The notes beneath the pieces are model-generated. The model saw nothing but the letters and a program-made list of their open reading frames with translations, was not told where the DNA came from and searched no databases. From Ruminococcaceae bacterium FB2012 (GTDB taxonomy: Bacteria; Bacillota; Clostridia; Oscillospirales; Ruminococcaceae), in NCBI GenBank assembly GCA_900104495.1, contig FMXS01000006.1, forward strand, positions 146,271 through 210,270: DNA of 64,000 nucleotides, given 5' to 3'. The position numbers and the translations under genes are program-made. Shown here one piece after another: positions 36,757 through 43,995 of the stretch (position 1 is its first letter; each line of letters opens with the position of its first letter).

Positions 36757-37836
36757 ATGAGGAAAATTAGCGTCTATCTGCGCAAAGACAGCAGATGGGA
36801 GGCACGAGTGGCAATGGGTGTAATCGGTGGAAAACGGCAGTACAAGTCATTTTATGGCAGAACAAAGCAAGAAGCCGAAAGCAAGGCGCTTACGGCTTCT
36901 TGTTATGTTGAGGAGCAGATTTTAACGGAAATTACCGTCACCGAGCTGTGTGCGGAATGGCTGCAAATCAGCCGCACCCGAGTGAAGCTGTCCACGCTTG
37001 CAAACTATCGCATGAAGGTTGAAAAGCACATAATCCGGTACTTTGGCGAGCTTCTGTGCCACGAGCTCACGTCCAAGAGCGCCAACGCTTTCGTGCAAAA
37101 CAAGCTGAGATTGGGGCTGTCCCCGCGCTATGTTGCGGATATTGTGGTACTGCTGAAATCGGTGTTTAAGTACGGGCGGCAGGAGTACGGCATAGCGAAT
37201 CCGTTTGAGAACATTGTTTTGCCGAAATCCCTAAAAGCCGATGTTCGATTGCTGTCCTCTGCGGAACAGGAGAGGTTGAAAAGCTATCTGAATCAGCATC
37301 GAAATAATCTGTCGCTCGGAATAACTCTCGCCCACGCTATGGGGCTGCGGATAGGTGAGGTCTGCGGGCTGATGTGGTCGGACATCGACTTTGAAAAACG
37401 CATTCTTACCGTCAACCGCACCGTTCAGCGAGTGGCGGTACATAACGGCAGAAACAAGACCGAGGTCATCGTTATGCCGCCGAAAAGCGCTACATCAACC
37501 CGCGAGATACCGATTCCCGACGGCGTTTTTACGTTATTGCAGGAGTTCAGGAGTGCTGGTGAGCATTACGTTCTAAGTGATACCATACGCCCCGTTGAGC
37601 CGAGAAAATTGCAGTATTATTTCGCCAAGACACTGAAAAACGTAGGATTGCCGTCAGTACGGTTTCACTCGCTCCGCCACGCCTTCGCCGGAGCCGCTAT
37701 CGCTGCAGGTTTCGATGTAAAAACACTCTCTGAAATACTCGGACATAGCAGGATAGAACTGACTTTAAATCTTTATGTCCATTCTGACATCGAGCGCAAG
37801 CGGCAATGTATGGAGCTTTTAAAGTGGTCAGCTTAA
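36757..37836 (+). CDS. Tyrosine-type site-specific recombinase / integrase
   Basis: A 359-residue integrase with an N-terminal arm-binding segment, a SAM-like core domain (VTELCAEWLQISRTRVKLS onward), and a catalytic domain. The catalytic residues are Arg in GLRIGEVCGL, His-x2-Arg in RFHSLRHAFAG, His in LGHSRIELT and Tyr in NLYVH. Three ATG codons are possible. The one at 36757 is chosen because GGAGG lies seven bases upstream (the ATG at 36751 is too close). It ends in a clear terminator at 37939. It is not next to a tRNA and its element borders are unclear. Confidence 0.9.
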   Translation: MRKISVYLRKDSRWEARVAMGVIGGKRQYKSFYGRTKQEAESKALTASCYVEEQILTEITVTELCAEWLQISRTRVKLSTLANYRMKVEKHIIRYFGELLCHELTSKSANAFVQNKLRLGLSPRYVADIVVLLKSVFKYGRQEYGIANPFENIVLPKSLKADVRLLSSAEQERLKSYLNQHRNNLSLGITLAHAMGLRIGEVCGLMWSDIDFEKRILTVNRTVQRVAVHNGRNKTEVIVMPPKSATSTREIPIPDGVFTLLQEFRSAGEHYVLSDTIRPVEPRKLQYYFAKTLKNVGLPSVRFHSLRHAFAGAAIAAGFDVKTLSEILGHSRIELTLNLYVHSDIERKRQCMELLKWSA

Positions 37837-37938
37837 CGTCAAATGTACGTCAGACGGTGGTCAAGCAGAGCTGATGTTATACCCATAGATTCGATGTTTC
37901 TCGGCGGTTCGTGATAAATTACAGCATTTTGCGATAAA

Positions 37939-37967
37939 CCGAGACAGTTCACTGTTTCGGCTTTTTT
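37939..37967 (+). terminator. Rho-independent terminator after the 36.8 kb integrase
   Basis: CCGAGACAG (37939-37947) and CTGTTTCGG (37952-37960) form a 9-bp hairpin with one G-U pair and a TTCA-type loop, followed by CTTTTTT. Confidence 0.8.
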
Positions 37968-38077
37968 ATTATCTAAAAAACTCCCGCACACCCGTACAAT
38001 TCAATATATTACTCAATTTCTGCGTAAATGTCAATACTCACTTTCTGAATAATGTATAATGTTCGGGGGTGATTTCA

Positions 38078-38305
38078 ATGACTTTACATTTAAGGCTCCG
38101 GGACCTGCGGGAGGACAACGATATGTCGCAGGCGCAAATGGCGGAGCTGCTCAACTGCTCTCAGCAGACCTATTCCCGCTATGAATCCCATACCACCGAG
38201 ATACCGCTGGAATCGCTGATTTTCCTCGCGGAGTACTACAAAACGAGCGTGGATTATCTGCTCGGACTGACCGATACCAGGAAGCCTTATCAGAGGAAGA
38301 AATAA
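38078..38305 (+). CDS. Small XRE-family DNA-binding protein
   Basis: A 75-residue protein that is essentially one helix-turn-helix domain: LRDLREDNDMSQAQMAELL, then CSQQTYSRYES, then LIFLAEYYKTSVDYLLGLT. This is the full Cro/CI-type fold. The ATG at 38078 is chosen because it is preceded by GGGGGTGAT, a near match to the anti-Shine-Dalgarno complement. A GTG at 38069 overlaps that site. It is a likely single-gene transcription unit with its own terminator. Target sites are unknown. Confidence 0.85.
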   Translation: MTLHLRLRDLREDNDMSQAQMAELLNCSQQTYSRYESHTTEIPLESLIFLAEYYKTSVDYLLGLTDTRKPYQRKK

Positions 38306-38337
38306 AAAACGCGACACCGTGCTTGGTGCCGCGTTTT
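38306..38337 (+). terminator. Terminator after the small XRE gene
   Basis: AAAACGCGACACC (38306-38318) pairs with GGTGCCGCGTTTT (38325-38337), with one A-C mismatch and a short loop. The arms are A- and T-rich at the base, so it may work in both directions. Confidence 0.75.
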
Positions 38338-38456
38338 GGCTAAATAGTATTGAATTATAACTGATTTATTTCCAACAGCTGATCAACCACGATGTAGCCG
38401 TTGCTTCTATTCAGTTTACTATTGTGTTTAGAACGCAGGGAATAATAACAGTTCTG

Positions 38457-39173
38457 TCATTTCTGTTCTTTCCTTTTTCTGAGAGCTGCAAGAACATCAC
38501 TCAGATTATCATTGCTGACTACTCCCGGCTTTTCTTCCTGATATTCGATAAGATTTTCCTTGTTTTCGATCTCCATTTGTCTTACTCGGGTATATAATTC
38601 TGAATAGTTCCCGTTCTTTACTGCCTGCTCGACAAACTGTTTCACATCATCCGCTATAACAGCATAGGAATCATAGAGATCAACGACTGCCTGTTTTATC
38701 CTTTCAAGCGTCAGCGGTTCGCCGCGCTTTTCCTGATCCCAAAGCACACCAATAATATCGGATCTGTCATACTTGTACTCTCTGCCGGATCTCATTTTCA
38801 TTGCTACAAGATATTCAGCGGTCACAGTTCTGAAAGTGACTACATTTGAAAAAGTGCGGTAGTATGTTGAAAACCGTGCTATTCTGTCAGTATATGATGC
38901 TGTATTCTTAAAATCGTCGTTCATCCAGCCGTTCGGGAGACCGAATTTGTCACCAACGAAATTGATAGCTTCTTTCATGGAAGAGCTTGCGTTGATAACA
39001 GCATCCATATCATAGGTCATTTCCCGAAAGCCGTAATTGATGACAACAGCTGCGCCGCCTATCAGAATGACCTCTGCCGGAGTATTCTTTCCGTTTCGCT
39101 TTCTGAATTCTTTTGCCAGCTCTTTCAAATACAGATCAAGCGTATCTTTTGTAAAAGCAATATCAGACAACAT
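38457..39173 (-). CDS. Nucleotidyltransferase of the AbiEii/DUF6036-like group (putative toxin)
   Basis: A 238-residue protein with the minimal nucleotidyltransferase signature VILIGGAAVVINYGFRE followed by TYDMDAVIN (Gly-Gly and Asp-x-Asp for metal binding). A KMRSGREYKYDRSDI segment is typical of AbiEii-like enzymes. It overlaps the upstream HTH gene by 11 bases. The pairing matches the AbiE and related toxin-antitoxin organisation, in which an HTH protein represses and neutralises a nucleotidyltransferase that can act on tRNA. Whether this pair is toxic is not shown. It could alternatively be a simple regulated nucleotidyltransferase. Confidence 0.75.
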   Translation of the reverse strand: MLSDIAFTKDTLDLYLKELAKEFRKRNGKNTPAEVILIGGAAVVINYGFREMTYDMDAVINASSSMKEAINFVGDKFGLPNGWMNDDFKNTASYTDRIARFSTYYRTFSNVVTFRTVTAEYLVAMKMRSGREYKYDRSDIIGVLWDQEKRGEPLTLERIKQAVVDLYDSYAVIADDVKQFVEQAVKNGNYSELYTRVRQMEIENKENLIEYQEEKPGVVSNDNLSDVLAALRKRKEQK

Positions 39174-39735
39174 TCCTTACCTCGCTTTCAATAATATTGA
39201 ACCTGCGGAATTCGGGTATGCAATTCTGTTCGGCCCGTTTCAGCGGCTCGTCGGAATCCATTACCTCGCTCGTAAGACGGACGCCGACGGGATATATCGG
39301 CTTGCTTAGTTTCTTTGTCCGCAGGCCGTCATATCTGGTGCAAAGCGGGATGTCATTGACTCTGGAAAGATAATCGAGCATCGCAAGAAGATACAGTGCC
39401 TCTGGATACCAGCGCTTATTGTACAGCGACTGTATCTCATCGGATTCAAGCACGCTGAGCATAAACTCCACATCGCCCATATCTTTGACACGGTGACAGA
39501 TATTGCTCTTGAACGTCTCAAAGGATGCCCTGTGATCCACTCTTGCGGATTCAAGTATCTCCTCGACAGACACTCCAAGGACTTTGGCTATCCTGTATAA
39601 AGTCCCGGCAGTGCATTTCTCCATATCAGCCTTGCCGCTGCAAATATCGTTGACGGTAGCCTGCGGAACACCGCTTTCTTTGCTGAGCCGGTATTTCGTC
39701 ATACTACGTTTTTCAAGCAGTTCAATAATAAGCAT
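39163..39735 (-). CDS. HTH protein, putative antitoxin/autorepressor of the nucleotidyltransferase pair
   Basis: A 190-residue protein. The N-terminal 70 residues form an XRE-type helix-turn-helix (KYRLSKESGVPQATVNDICSG, then LYRIAKVLGVSVEEIL). The rest is a separate domain (about residues 75-190) of unknown family, including CTRYDGLRTKKLSKPIYP. The start has GAGGAGG upstream. A palindrome lies exactly between the -35 and -10 of its promoter, consistent with autorepression. It overlaps the nucleotidyltransferase gene by 11 bases, indicating translational coupling. Confidence 0.8.
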   Translation of the reverse strand: MLIIELLEKRSMTKYRLSKESGVPQATVNDICSGKADMEKCTAGTLYRIAKVLGVSVEEILESARVDHRASFETFKSNICHRVKDMGDVEFMLSVLESDEIQSLYNKRWYPEALYLLAMLDYLSRVNDIPLCTRYDGLRTKKLSKPIYPVGVRLTSEVMDSDEPLKRAEQNCIPEFRRFNIIESEVRNVV

Positions 39736-39769
39736 AAAACTCGCCTCCTCTATCCTATCTTCTATCTAT

Positions 39770-39799
39770 ATTATAACGGTTGACCGTAGTATTTGTCAA
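39770..39799 (-). promoter_or_regulatory. Promoter with internal operator for the HTH/nucleotidyltransferase operon
   Basis: On the minus strand, TTGACA (39794-39799) and TATAAT (39770-39775) are separated by 18 bases. Inside the spacer is the inverted repeat ACGGT-N2-ACCGT (39776-39787), abutting the -10. Its position predicts that the downstream HTH protein occludes RNA polymerase. Confidence 0.8.
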
Positions 39800-39829
39800 G
39801 TGGTTTTCAGATTTATTTCATGATTAATT

Positions 39830-40012
39830 ATGCCCGAAGAAAGCCCTCTGCATCCTACTATAAATGACGATATACTTTCATATAAAAAAAGCGTCGCCAA
39901 AAAAGCGACGAAAAAAGTGACGAATAAAAAGCGCCGAAAAAATATTTCTACCAAGACGCGGAATCATCTTGACCTCATTCTCAAACACATGGAGCCCGGA
40001 AAAATGGTATAA
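39830..40012 (+). CDS. Possible small Lys-rich protein
   Basis: A 60-codon frame with a strongly basic centre (KKSVAKKATKKVTNKKRRKN). There is no ribosome binding site and part of the frame coincides with a minus-strand terminator hairpin, so it may be a chance or remnant frame. Confidence 0.2.
   Translation: MPEESPLHPTINDDILSYKKSVAKKATKKVTNKKRRKNISTKTRNHLDLILKHMEPGKMV
39884..39910 (-). terminator. Minus-strand terminator
   Basis: Read on the minus strand, CGTCGC-N7-GCGACG (39905-39910 with 39892-39897) is followed by CTTTTTTT. It lies about 85 bases upstream of the promoter of the HTH/nucleotidyltransferase pair and would insulate it from leftward transcription out of the repeat unit at 40.2 kb. 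Confidence 0.6.
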
Positions 40013-40150
40013 AAGCATTGATTTAGCAGACGTGTTAGTTGTAAAGTATGCCGCTGATCGGCTATAAAGCAATTATTACTCATAATGAAGACGGCTCACA
40101 TTTGCAGACCACCTTTACACAACTGGGTTAGTATTGGTTCCTTTGTGTTA

Positions 40151-40192
40151 AAACAAAAAATGAGACCGCTGCAGAATGCAACGGTCTCATTT
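40151..40192 (-). terminator. Terminator closing the three-repeat transcription unit
   Basis: On the minus strand a perfect 11-bp stem (AAATGAGACCG, 40182-40192, with CGGTCTCATTT, 40158-40168) has a 13-base loop and is followed by TTTTTTGTTT. The stem begins inside the last 19-nt repeat. Confidence 0.85.
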
Positions 40193-40355
40193 ACACTACT
40201 CTAAAATAACGCTGTCAGGAATGGTGATAAAAGCGCACCTTAAATTGCATAAAGTTTTACACTACTCTAAAACGTGACACCCTCATGGATAGCAATAAGA
40301 GCACATCTTATTATGTCAGCATTTTACACTACTCTAAAACAAAAAATATAATCTT
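40152..40355 (-). ncRNA. Candidate small RNA of about 200 nt made of three spaced 19-nt repeats
   Basis: A self-contained noncoding transcription unit. Reading leftwards it has a consensus promoter (40362-40390), a start about 15 bases before the first repeat, three copies of GTTTTAGAGTAGTGTAAAA (40322-40340, 40255-40273, 40189-40207, the last with two end changes), and a strong terminator overlapping the last copy. The repeat itself can fold as UUUUA-N8-UAAAA. Pitch is 67 and 66 bases. The intervening 47-48 bases differ. The GTTTTAGAG start and 66-base pitch recall type II CRISPR arrays (36+30), but only 19 bases are conserved and no cas gene is in the window. It may be a regulatory RNA, a relict mini-array, or an unknown class. 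Confidence 0.6.
40189..40340 (-). repeat. Three interspersed 19-nt repeats, 66-67 base pitch
   Basis: Copies at 40322-40340 and 40255-40273 are identical. The copy at 40189-40207 differs at its first and last base. The intervening sequences share only a short GTGC-x-CTT core, which in the first unit lies in a perfect hairpin ATAAGA-N5-TCTTAT. Confidence 0.9.
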
Positions 40356-40361
40356 TTATTT

Positions 40362-40390
40362 ATTATATCATATCAAGTATTATTTGTCAA
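40362..40390 (-). promoter_or_regulatory. Consensus promoter of the three-repeat unit
   Basis: On the minus strand TTGACA (40385-40390), 17-base spacer, TATAAT (40362-40367): six of six in both boxes. Confidence 0.85.
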
Positions 40391-40551
40391 ATCAAATCAG
40401 TAATTAAAAGAGAAAATCCACATTTTATACAATTAAGTCAGTGCCTAACTCAGCACATTGCACAGTGATATCTTTTTTCATCAGAATTATACAACAAAGG
40501 GCAGTGCATTACACGATGATGATACGCTGTCCTGTCTTTTATTGCGTCCCG

Positions 40552-40734
40552 ATCACTTCCAGCGCAAGGACTGCTTGTGTGTATTGGCATTTCCTCTGTA
40601 AAGAACAGATAGGGCCGGTCAAGCCGAAGATCGCTGTAAACCTCATCAGTTGAAACCTGATAGCTGACCTGGTCAATGAACTTTGAAGAAATAAAAATAG
40701 CTGCAGCTGTATGAGATCCAAATGGATCAACCAT
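40552..40734 (-). pseudogene. Remnant of an rfbB-like dTDP-glucose 4,6-dehydratase gene joined to a DUF6809-like tail
   Basis: The minus strand encodes QVSTDEVYSDLRLD followed by a YLFFTEEMPIHTSSP segment, clearly matching the active-site region of RfbB (QVSTDEVYGAL and TPINPHSPYSS in the intact gene at 9589). The rest of the enzyme is absent or scrambled. In an adjacent frame the last codons before the stop (LALEVIGTQ) match the C-terminus of the small gene at 42123 (LALEVIGTA). The stretch is therefore a mosaic of gene fragments left by past insertions and deletions. Confidence 0.65.
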
Positions 40735-40869
40735 ACGGCAGCAACTATATGCTTCAGACTTTCACTTGTTGTCAAATAGGGACATTTACAAAAAGCAATT
40801 TATTTTTGCCTTTGGTGTCCAAAATTCGGTACTCATTGCGTCAAAATCGTAGCTGTCCAAAAAATTGTA

Positions 40870-40897
40870 TTGACAAAGCTGAAAAGTGTGGTATTAT
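40870..40897 (+). promoter_or_regulatory. Promoter for the DEDDh exonuclease gene
   Basis: TTGACA (40870-40875) and TATTAT (40892-40897) with 16-base spacing. An alternative -10 is TATACT at 40895-40900. The start codon lies about 90 bases downstream behind AAGGAG. Confidence 0.6.
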
Positions 40898-40985
40898 ACT
40901 ATTAAGCAATACTGAACGGGGTGAGGAAATATGCCAAAACTGGCGATGCTTTTTCCTTGCAACATCAACAAAAGGAGATAAACAA

Positions 40986-41846
40986 ATGGAAATAAAAAAT
41001 GATATTTATTCAGACTACAAAACTGCAAGGCAGTGGGCTTTGCTTGGGTTTCTACCTCTTGATGGGGCAGAAGGGATAAAGCTTTGGCCAAATGGCTTTC
41101 GTCAGAATGTTTATACTTATTATAGCCCGGATGAAGTAGCGAAAGCCACAAAGGAACAGCTTGACGTATTCTTTGCACCCGAGCGTGATAAACGCAGGAG
41201 GCAGGCAAGCAGACGGAGGGAACAACAAAGAGCTGCAAGGAAACGTATGAAAGAAGTGCAGCGTGAACATAGTATCATTATGGAGATGTCCAAGCAGAAC
41301 GATCTGAACTGTGAAGGACATGAGTGCTATGTCATTGATGTTGAGACGACAGGCCTTGACCCGCAGCACGACGAAATCCTGCAGCTGTCAATCATCAACG
41401 ACAAGGGCGAGATCGTCTTTGACAGCTATTTTAAGCCATGTGCAAAGTCTTGGGATGAAGCACAGCAGGTCAACCTAATCAGCCCTGAGATGGTCGAATC
41501 CGCCCCTTCTTTTGCTGAAAGAGTCGCTGAGATCAATGCTATCTTTCGTAATGCTGACAGGATCATTGGTTATAACACACAGTTCGATGTGATGTTTCTT
41601 CTAAACAATGGCATTGTATTCCCTGCAAATGTTAAGTATATTGATGCAATGAAAGTGTTTGCCGGGATCTACGGCGATTGGGATGATTACCATCGTAATT
41701 TCAGATATAAAAAGCTGATGGTCGCAGCTGACTATTACGGATATAACTGGAACAGTCATCCTGAACAGGCACATAACAGTCTTGCTGACTGTTTTGCAAC
41801 ATTGTTCGTTTATAAGAAGATGAACGAACATTACACGAGCGGGTAA
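40986..41846 (+). CDS. DEDDh 3'-5' exonuclease (DnaQ/RNase T fold) with a distinct N-terminal domain
   Basis: A 286-residue protein. The C-terminal 180 residues are an exonuclease: VIDVETTGLDPQHDEILQL (Asp-x-Glu), IIGYNTQFDVMFLL (second Asp), and QAHNSLADCFATLFVYK (His and last Asp). Residues 1-100 form another domain with a basic coiled-coil stretch (RDKRRRQASRRREQQRAAR). This is seen in stand-alone DnaQ-like proteins of Clostridia and may bind nucleic acid. The ATG at 40986 follows AAGGAG, while the frame opens much earlier without a start signal. It might trim RNA or DNA ends. No polymerase subunit is nearby. Confidence 0.85.
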   Translation: MEIKNDIYSDYKTARQWALLGFLPLDGAEGIKLWPNGFRQNVYTYYSPDEVAKATKEQLDVFFAPERDKRRRQASRRREQQRAARKRMKEVQREHSIIMEMSKQNDLNCEGHECYVIDVETTGLDPQHDEILQLSIINDKGEIVFDSYFKPCAKSWDEAQQVNLISPEMVESAPSFAERVAEINAIFRNADRIIGYNTQFDVMFLLNNGIVFPANVKYIDAMKVFAGIYGDWDDYHRNFRYKKLMVAADYYGYNWNSHPEQAHNSLADCFATLFVYKKMNEHYTSG

Positions 41847-42037
41847 GGCTATCCGTCTGATGTTTTGCGCTCGGATAAACCGAAGCCCGGAAATAGAGTA
41901 TCGTTATGAACAAACGCATCAAAAAGGATACTTTTAGGGTGGATTTCGTCGTAACATATCTTGGATTTGACAGTCACATATCTTTAATCACCCCACACAG
42001 AAAACTCTATAGGCAGATATACCTACTTTTTCATTAT

Positions 42038-42076
42038 ACAAAAAACACCGTCTTGCCACTAAAGCAAAACGGTGTT
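42038..42076 (-). terminator. Terminator of the pseudohelicase operon
   Basis: On the minus strand AACACCGT (42069-42076) pairs with ACGGTGTT (42044-42051), with an inner TTGC/GCAA extension, and is followed by TTTTTG. It ends the three-gene operon 45159-42123. Confidence 0.75.
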
Positions 42077-42122
42077 CTTTATAACCTTATCGCAGCTGCA
42101 TCAAATCGATGCTGCTGATTAT

Positions 42123-42389
42123 TTATGCCGTCCCTATCACCTCAAGCGCAAGCCTTACGCCCGACTTAAAGCCCTTTTCAAATTCATACTGATACGCAAG
42201 ACTCGCAAGGTCAATCTCCGCATTCTGATACTCTTTAAACAGCGCATCAAACTGCGGTATCTTTTCCAATAGCTTCTGCTCCAAATCACAGACACGGTCA
42301 AATGTTTTCTTATACTCCGCGCCAAATTTTGAAGCTCTTATCGCGGTTGAGCGATCACCGTTATACAGCTCATCAATTACACTTTTCAT
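42123..42389 (-). CDS. Small helical protein (DUF6809-like)
   Basis: An 88-residue helical protein (SVIDELYNGDRSTAIRAS..., FKEYQNAEIDLASLAYQYEFEKGFKSGVRLALEVIGTA). The ELYNGD start and the final F-x2-GF-x2-G-x-L-x2-E pattern match a small family seen widely in Firmicutes, annotated as DUF6809. Function unknown. It overlaps the stop of the 520-residue gene upstream by 17 bases, so it is translationally coupled to it. It is the last gene of the operon before the terminator. A broken copy of its C-terminus occurs at about 40.55 kb. Confidence 0.75.
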   Translation of the reverse strand: MKSVIDELYNGDRSTAIRASKFGAEYKKTFDRVCDLEQKLLEKIPQFDALFKEYQNAEIDLASLAYQYEFEKGFKSGVRLALEVIGTA

Positions 42390-43935
42390 CGGAATCCTCC
42401 CGCAGCATCTTCATCACAAAGTCGTAAAACTCCGGGTTCATCAGCGCCGTGTTCACAATGGGCGAGTCGTATAGCTCCGCCTTGTTCACCGCCAACAGAC
42501 CCACATACAGCGCGGAGTATTTCTCATCTTCCATACTGTCGATGATGTGCTCCGCAGCCGTCTGCGTAAGCGTAATTGTTTTCTTTATGCAGGTGACGAT
42601 AAACCGCTTTTTCTTCTCGACATCGTTAAGCGGATAGTCCTCCAAGATATGCAGGCCGAGCTTGTAGAAAATGTCAAAGAGCATTTTTATCTGCTCAACG
42701 ACCGTAACATCAAGCGTGGTTTCTTCACTTTTCCAAGTGTAAAGGTTCACGGGATCAACTATATCAGCACCCCTATTTTCCATTTTACGTGCCTCTTTGT
42801 CTATCGCAGTATAGAACGCCTCGATGATTTTCTGCTTCTGAAAAACAGCACTTTTTTCGGCGATAGCATCCGTAAAAAACTGCTCAACATCGTCCTTCGG
42901 GAAATGCTTTTTTATCGTTTCCTCCATTTCATAAAGCGGGATAAAAGCGTTGATACGGCGACGCTTAAAACCGATCTCCTTCGCATTCTGCCTTGCCTGC
43001 GCCATGTCAGAATCGTCCACCATATACAGCTCATCAGGCGCGTTGGTGAAGTCATACAGCTCCCGCTTTGACTTGTGCTTTTGATGAACCTTTCCCAAAA
43101 CAAGAGCGTCCGCAAGAGCCTTTGCATTTTCACCGTCCGTCAGATTTTTATAAAACTCGCAAAGCCCGTCCAATGACAGCCCCAGTTCAAGCCAAGCCTT
43201 TATATCGTCAAAAAGCTCCTCGCGGGGATGCTTCAAAAAGTACGATATAAGCTGCTCATCGGTGAAATGCTTTTTCAGCACTTTCTTAAAACCGTCAGAC
43301 CTTATACCTTTATAAACGGTGAGGTATCTTTCAAGCAATTCATAGCCTCTATACCCGTGTTTATACAGCTCAATAAACAGTTTAATATAATCGTATTCGA
43401 TCGGTACTTTTACTTTATGCCCGACTACCTTCTCCGCAAAGATGCAGGCTTCGCAGCATTGCTTGTAAGATATATCTCCATATACGACTGCCGCATTGGG
43501 GAACTCGCTCGTTATAAGGCAAGCCATTGCAAGCAGATATATATGCGGTCTGGCCCCGAAGGTCTGCGTTCCGAAATAGGGCGTGAAATATTTGTCATAT
43601 ACATTATCTTCGTCCTTGAAAACGTGATAAAGATAGTCGGCGACAGGTGCTTTACAGTCCGCATCTGCGTCCTTCGGGAGATACTTGCTCGCATCGCGTT
43701 CAAGCTCATAATCCTGCACGCAGGAGCCCTGAACCATATCTCCGATAATGTGGATCTTGCCGTCCTTCTCTTTAGCGGGAACAAGGCATTTTAACTCAAA
43801 GCCTCTGACATTCCTCGTTTCCATATCCGCAAGCTGTCCCGCCTCTGCGATTTTAAGGCAGTCTTCGTAAACACTCTCCCATCTCTTCGGGTCAATTTTA
43901 GCCGCATTGACCTGCGCGTAAATAGCTATACTCAT
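42373..43935 (-). CDS. Uncharacterised 520-residue protein, middle gene of the pseudohelicase operon
   Basis: I do not recognise a family. The N-terminal 150 residues look alpha/beta (FELKCLVPAKEKDGKIHIIGDMVQG) and the rest is mainly helical, with many acidic and basic residues and no membrane segment or signal peptide. Two notable stretches are HPREELFDDIKAWLELGLSL and a basic KEIGFKRRRINAFIPLYE. The start at 43935 follows AAAGGAG. A TTG at 43953 also keeps the frame open. It is 60 bases downstream of the pseudohelicase gene and overlaps the DUF6809-like gene by 17 bases. The three genes are very likely a functional unit. Confidence 0.8.
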   Translation of the reverse strand: MSIAIYAQVNAAKIDPKRWESVYEDCLKIAEAGQLADMETRNVRGFELKCLVPAKEKDGKIHIIGDMVQGSCVQDYELERDASKYLPKDADADCKAPVADYLYHVFKDEDNVYDKYFTPYFGTQTFGARPHIYLLAMACLITSEFPNAAVVYGDISYKQCCEACIFAEKVVGHKVKVPIEYDYIKLFIELYKHGYRGYELLERYLTVYKGIRSDGFKKVLKKHFTDEQLISYFLKHPREELFDDIKAWLELGLSLDGLCEFYKNLTDGENAKALADALVLGKVHQKHKSKRELYDFTNAPDELYMVDDSDMAQARQNAKEIGFKRRRINAFIPLYEMEETIKKHFPKDDVEQFFTDAIAEKSAVFQKQKIIEAFYTAIDKEARKMENRGADIVDPVNLYTWKSEETTLDVTVVEQIKMLFDIFYKLGLHILEDYPLNDVEKKKRFIVTCIKKTITLTQTAAEHIIDSMEDEKYSALYVGLLAVNKAELYDSPIVNTALMNPEFYDFVMKMLREDSDEKCN

Positions 43936-43995
43936 AGCATCTTCTCCTTTCAAATTATAATATTTTGAGGGGCCGTTTCCGACCCCTCAATACTC

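Noticed and set aside
40189..40340. Canonical CRISPR array
   Set aside because: Only 19 bases repeat, there are just three copies, the last is merged with a terminator, and no cas gene is in the window. Kept as an interspersed repeat and candidate small RNA instead.
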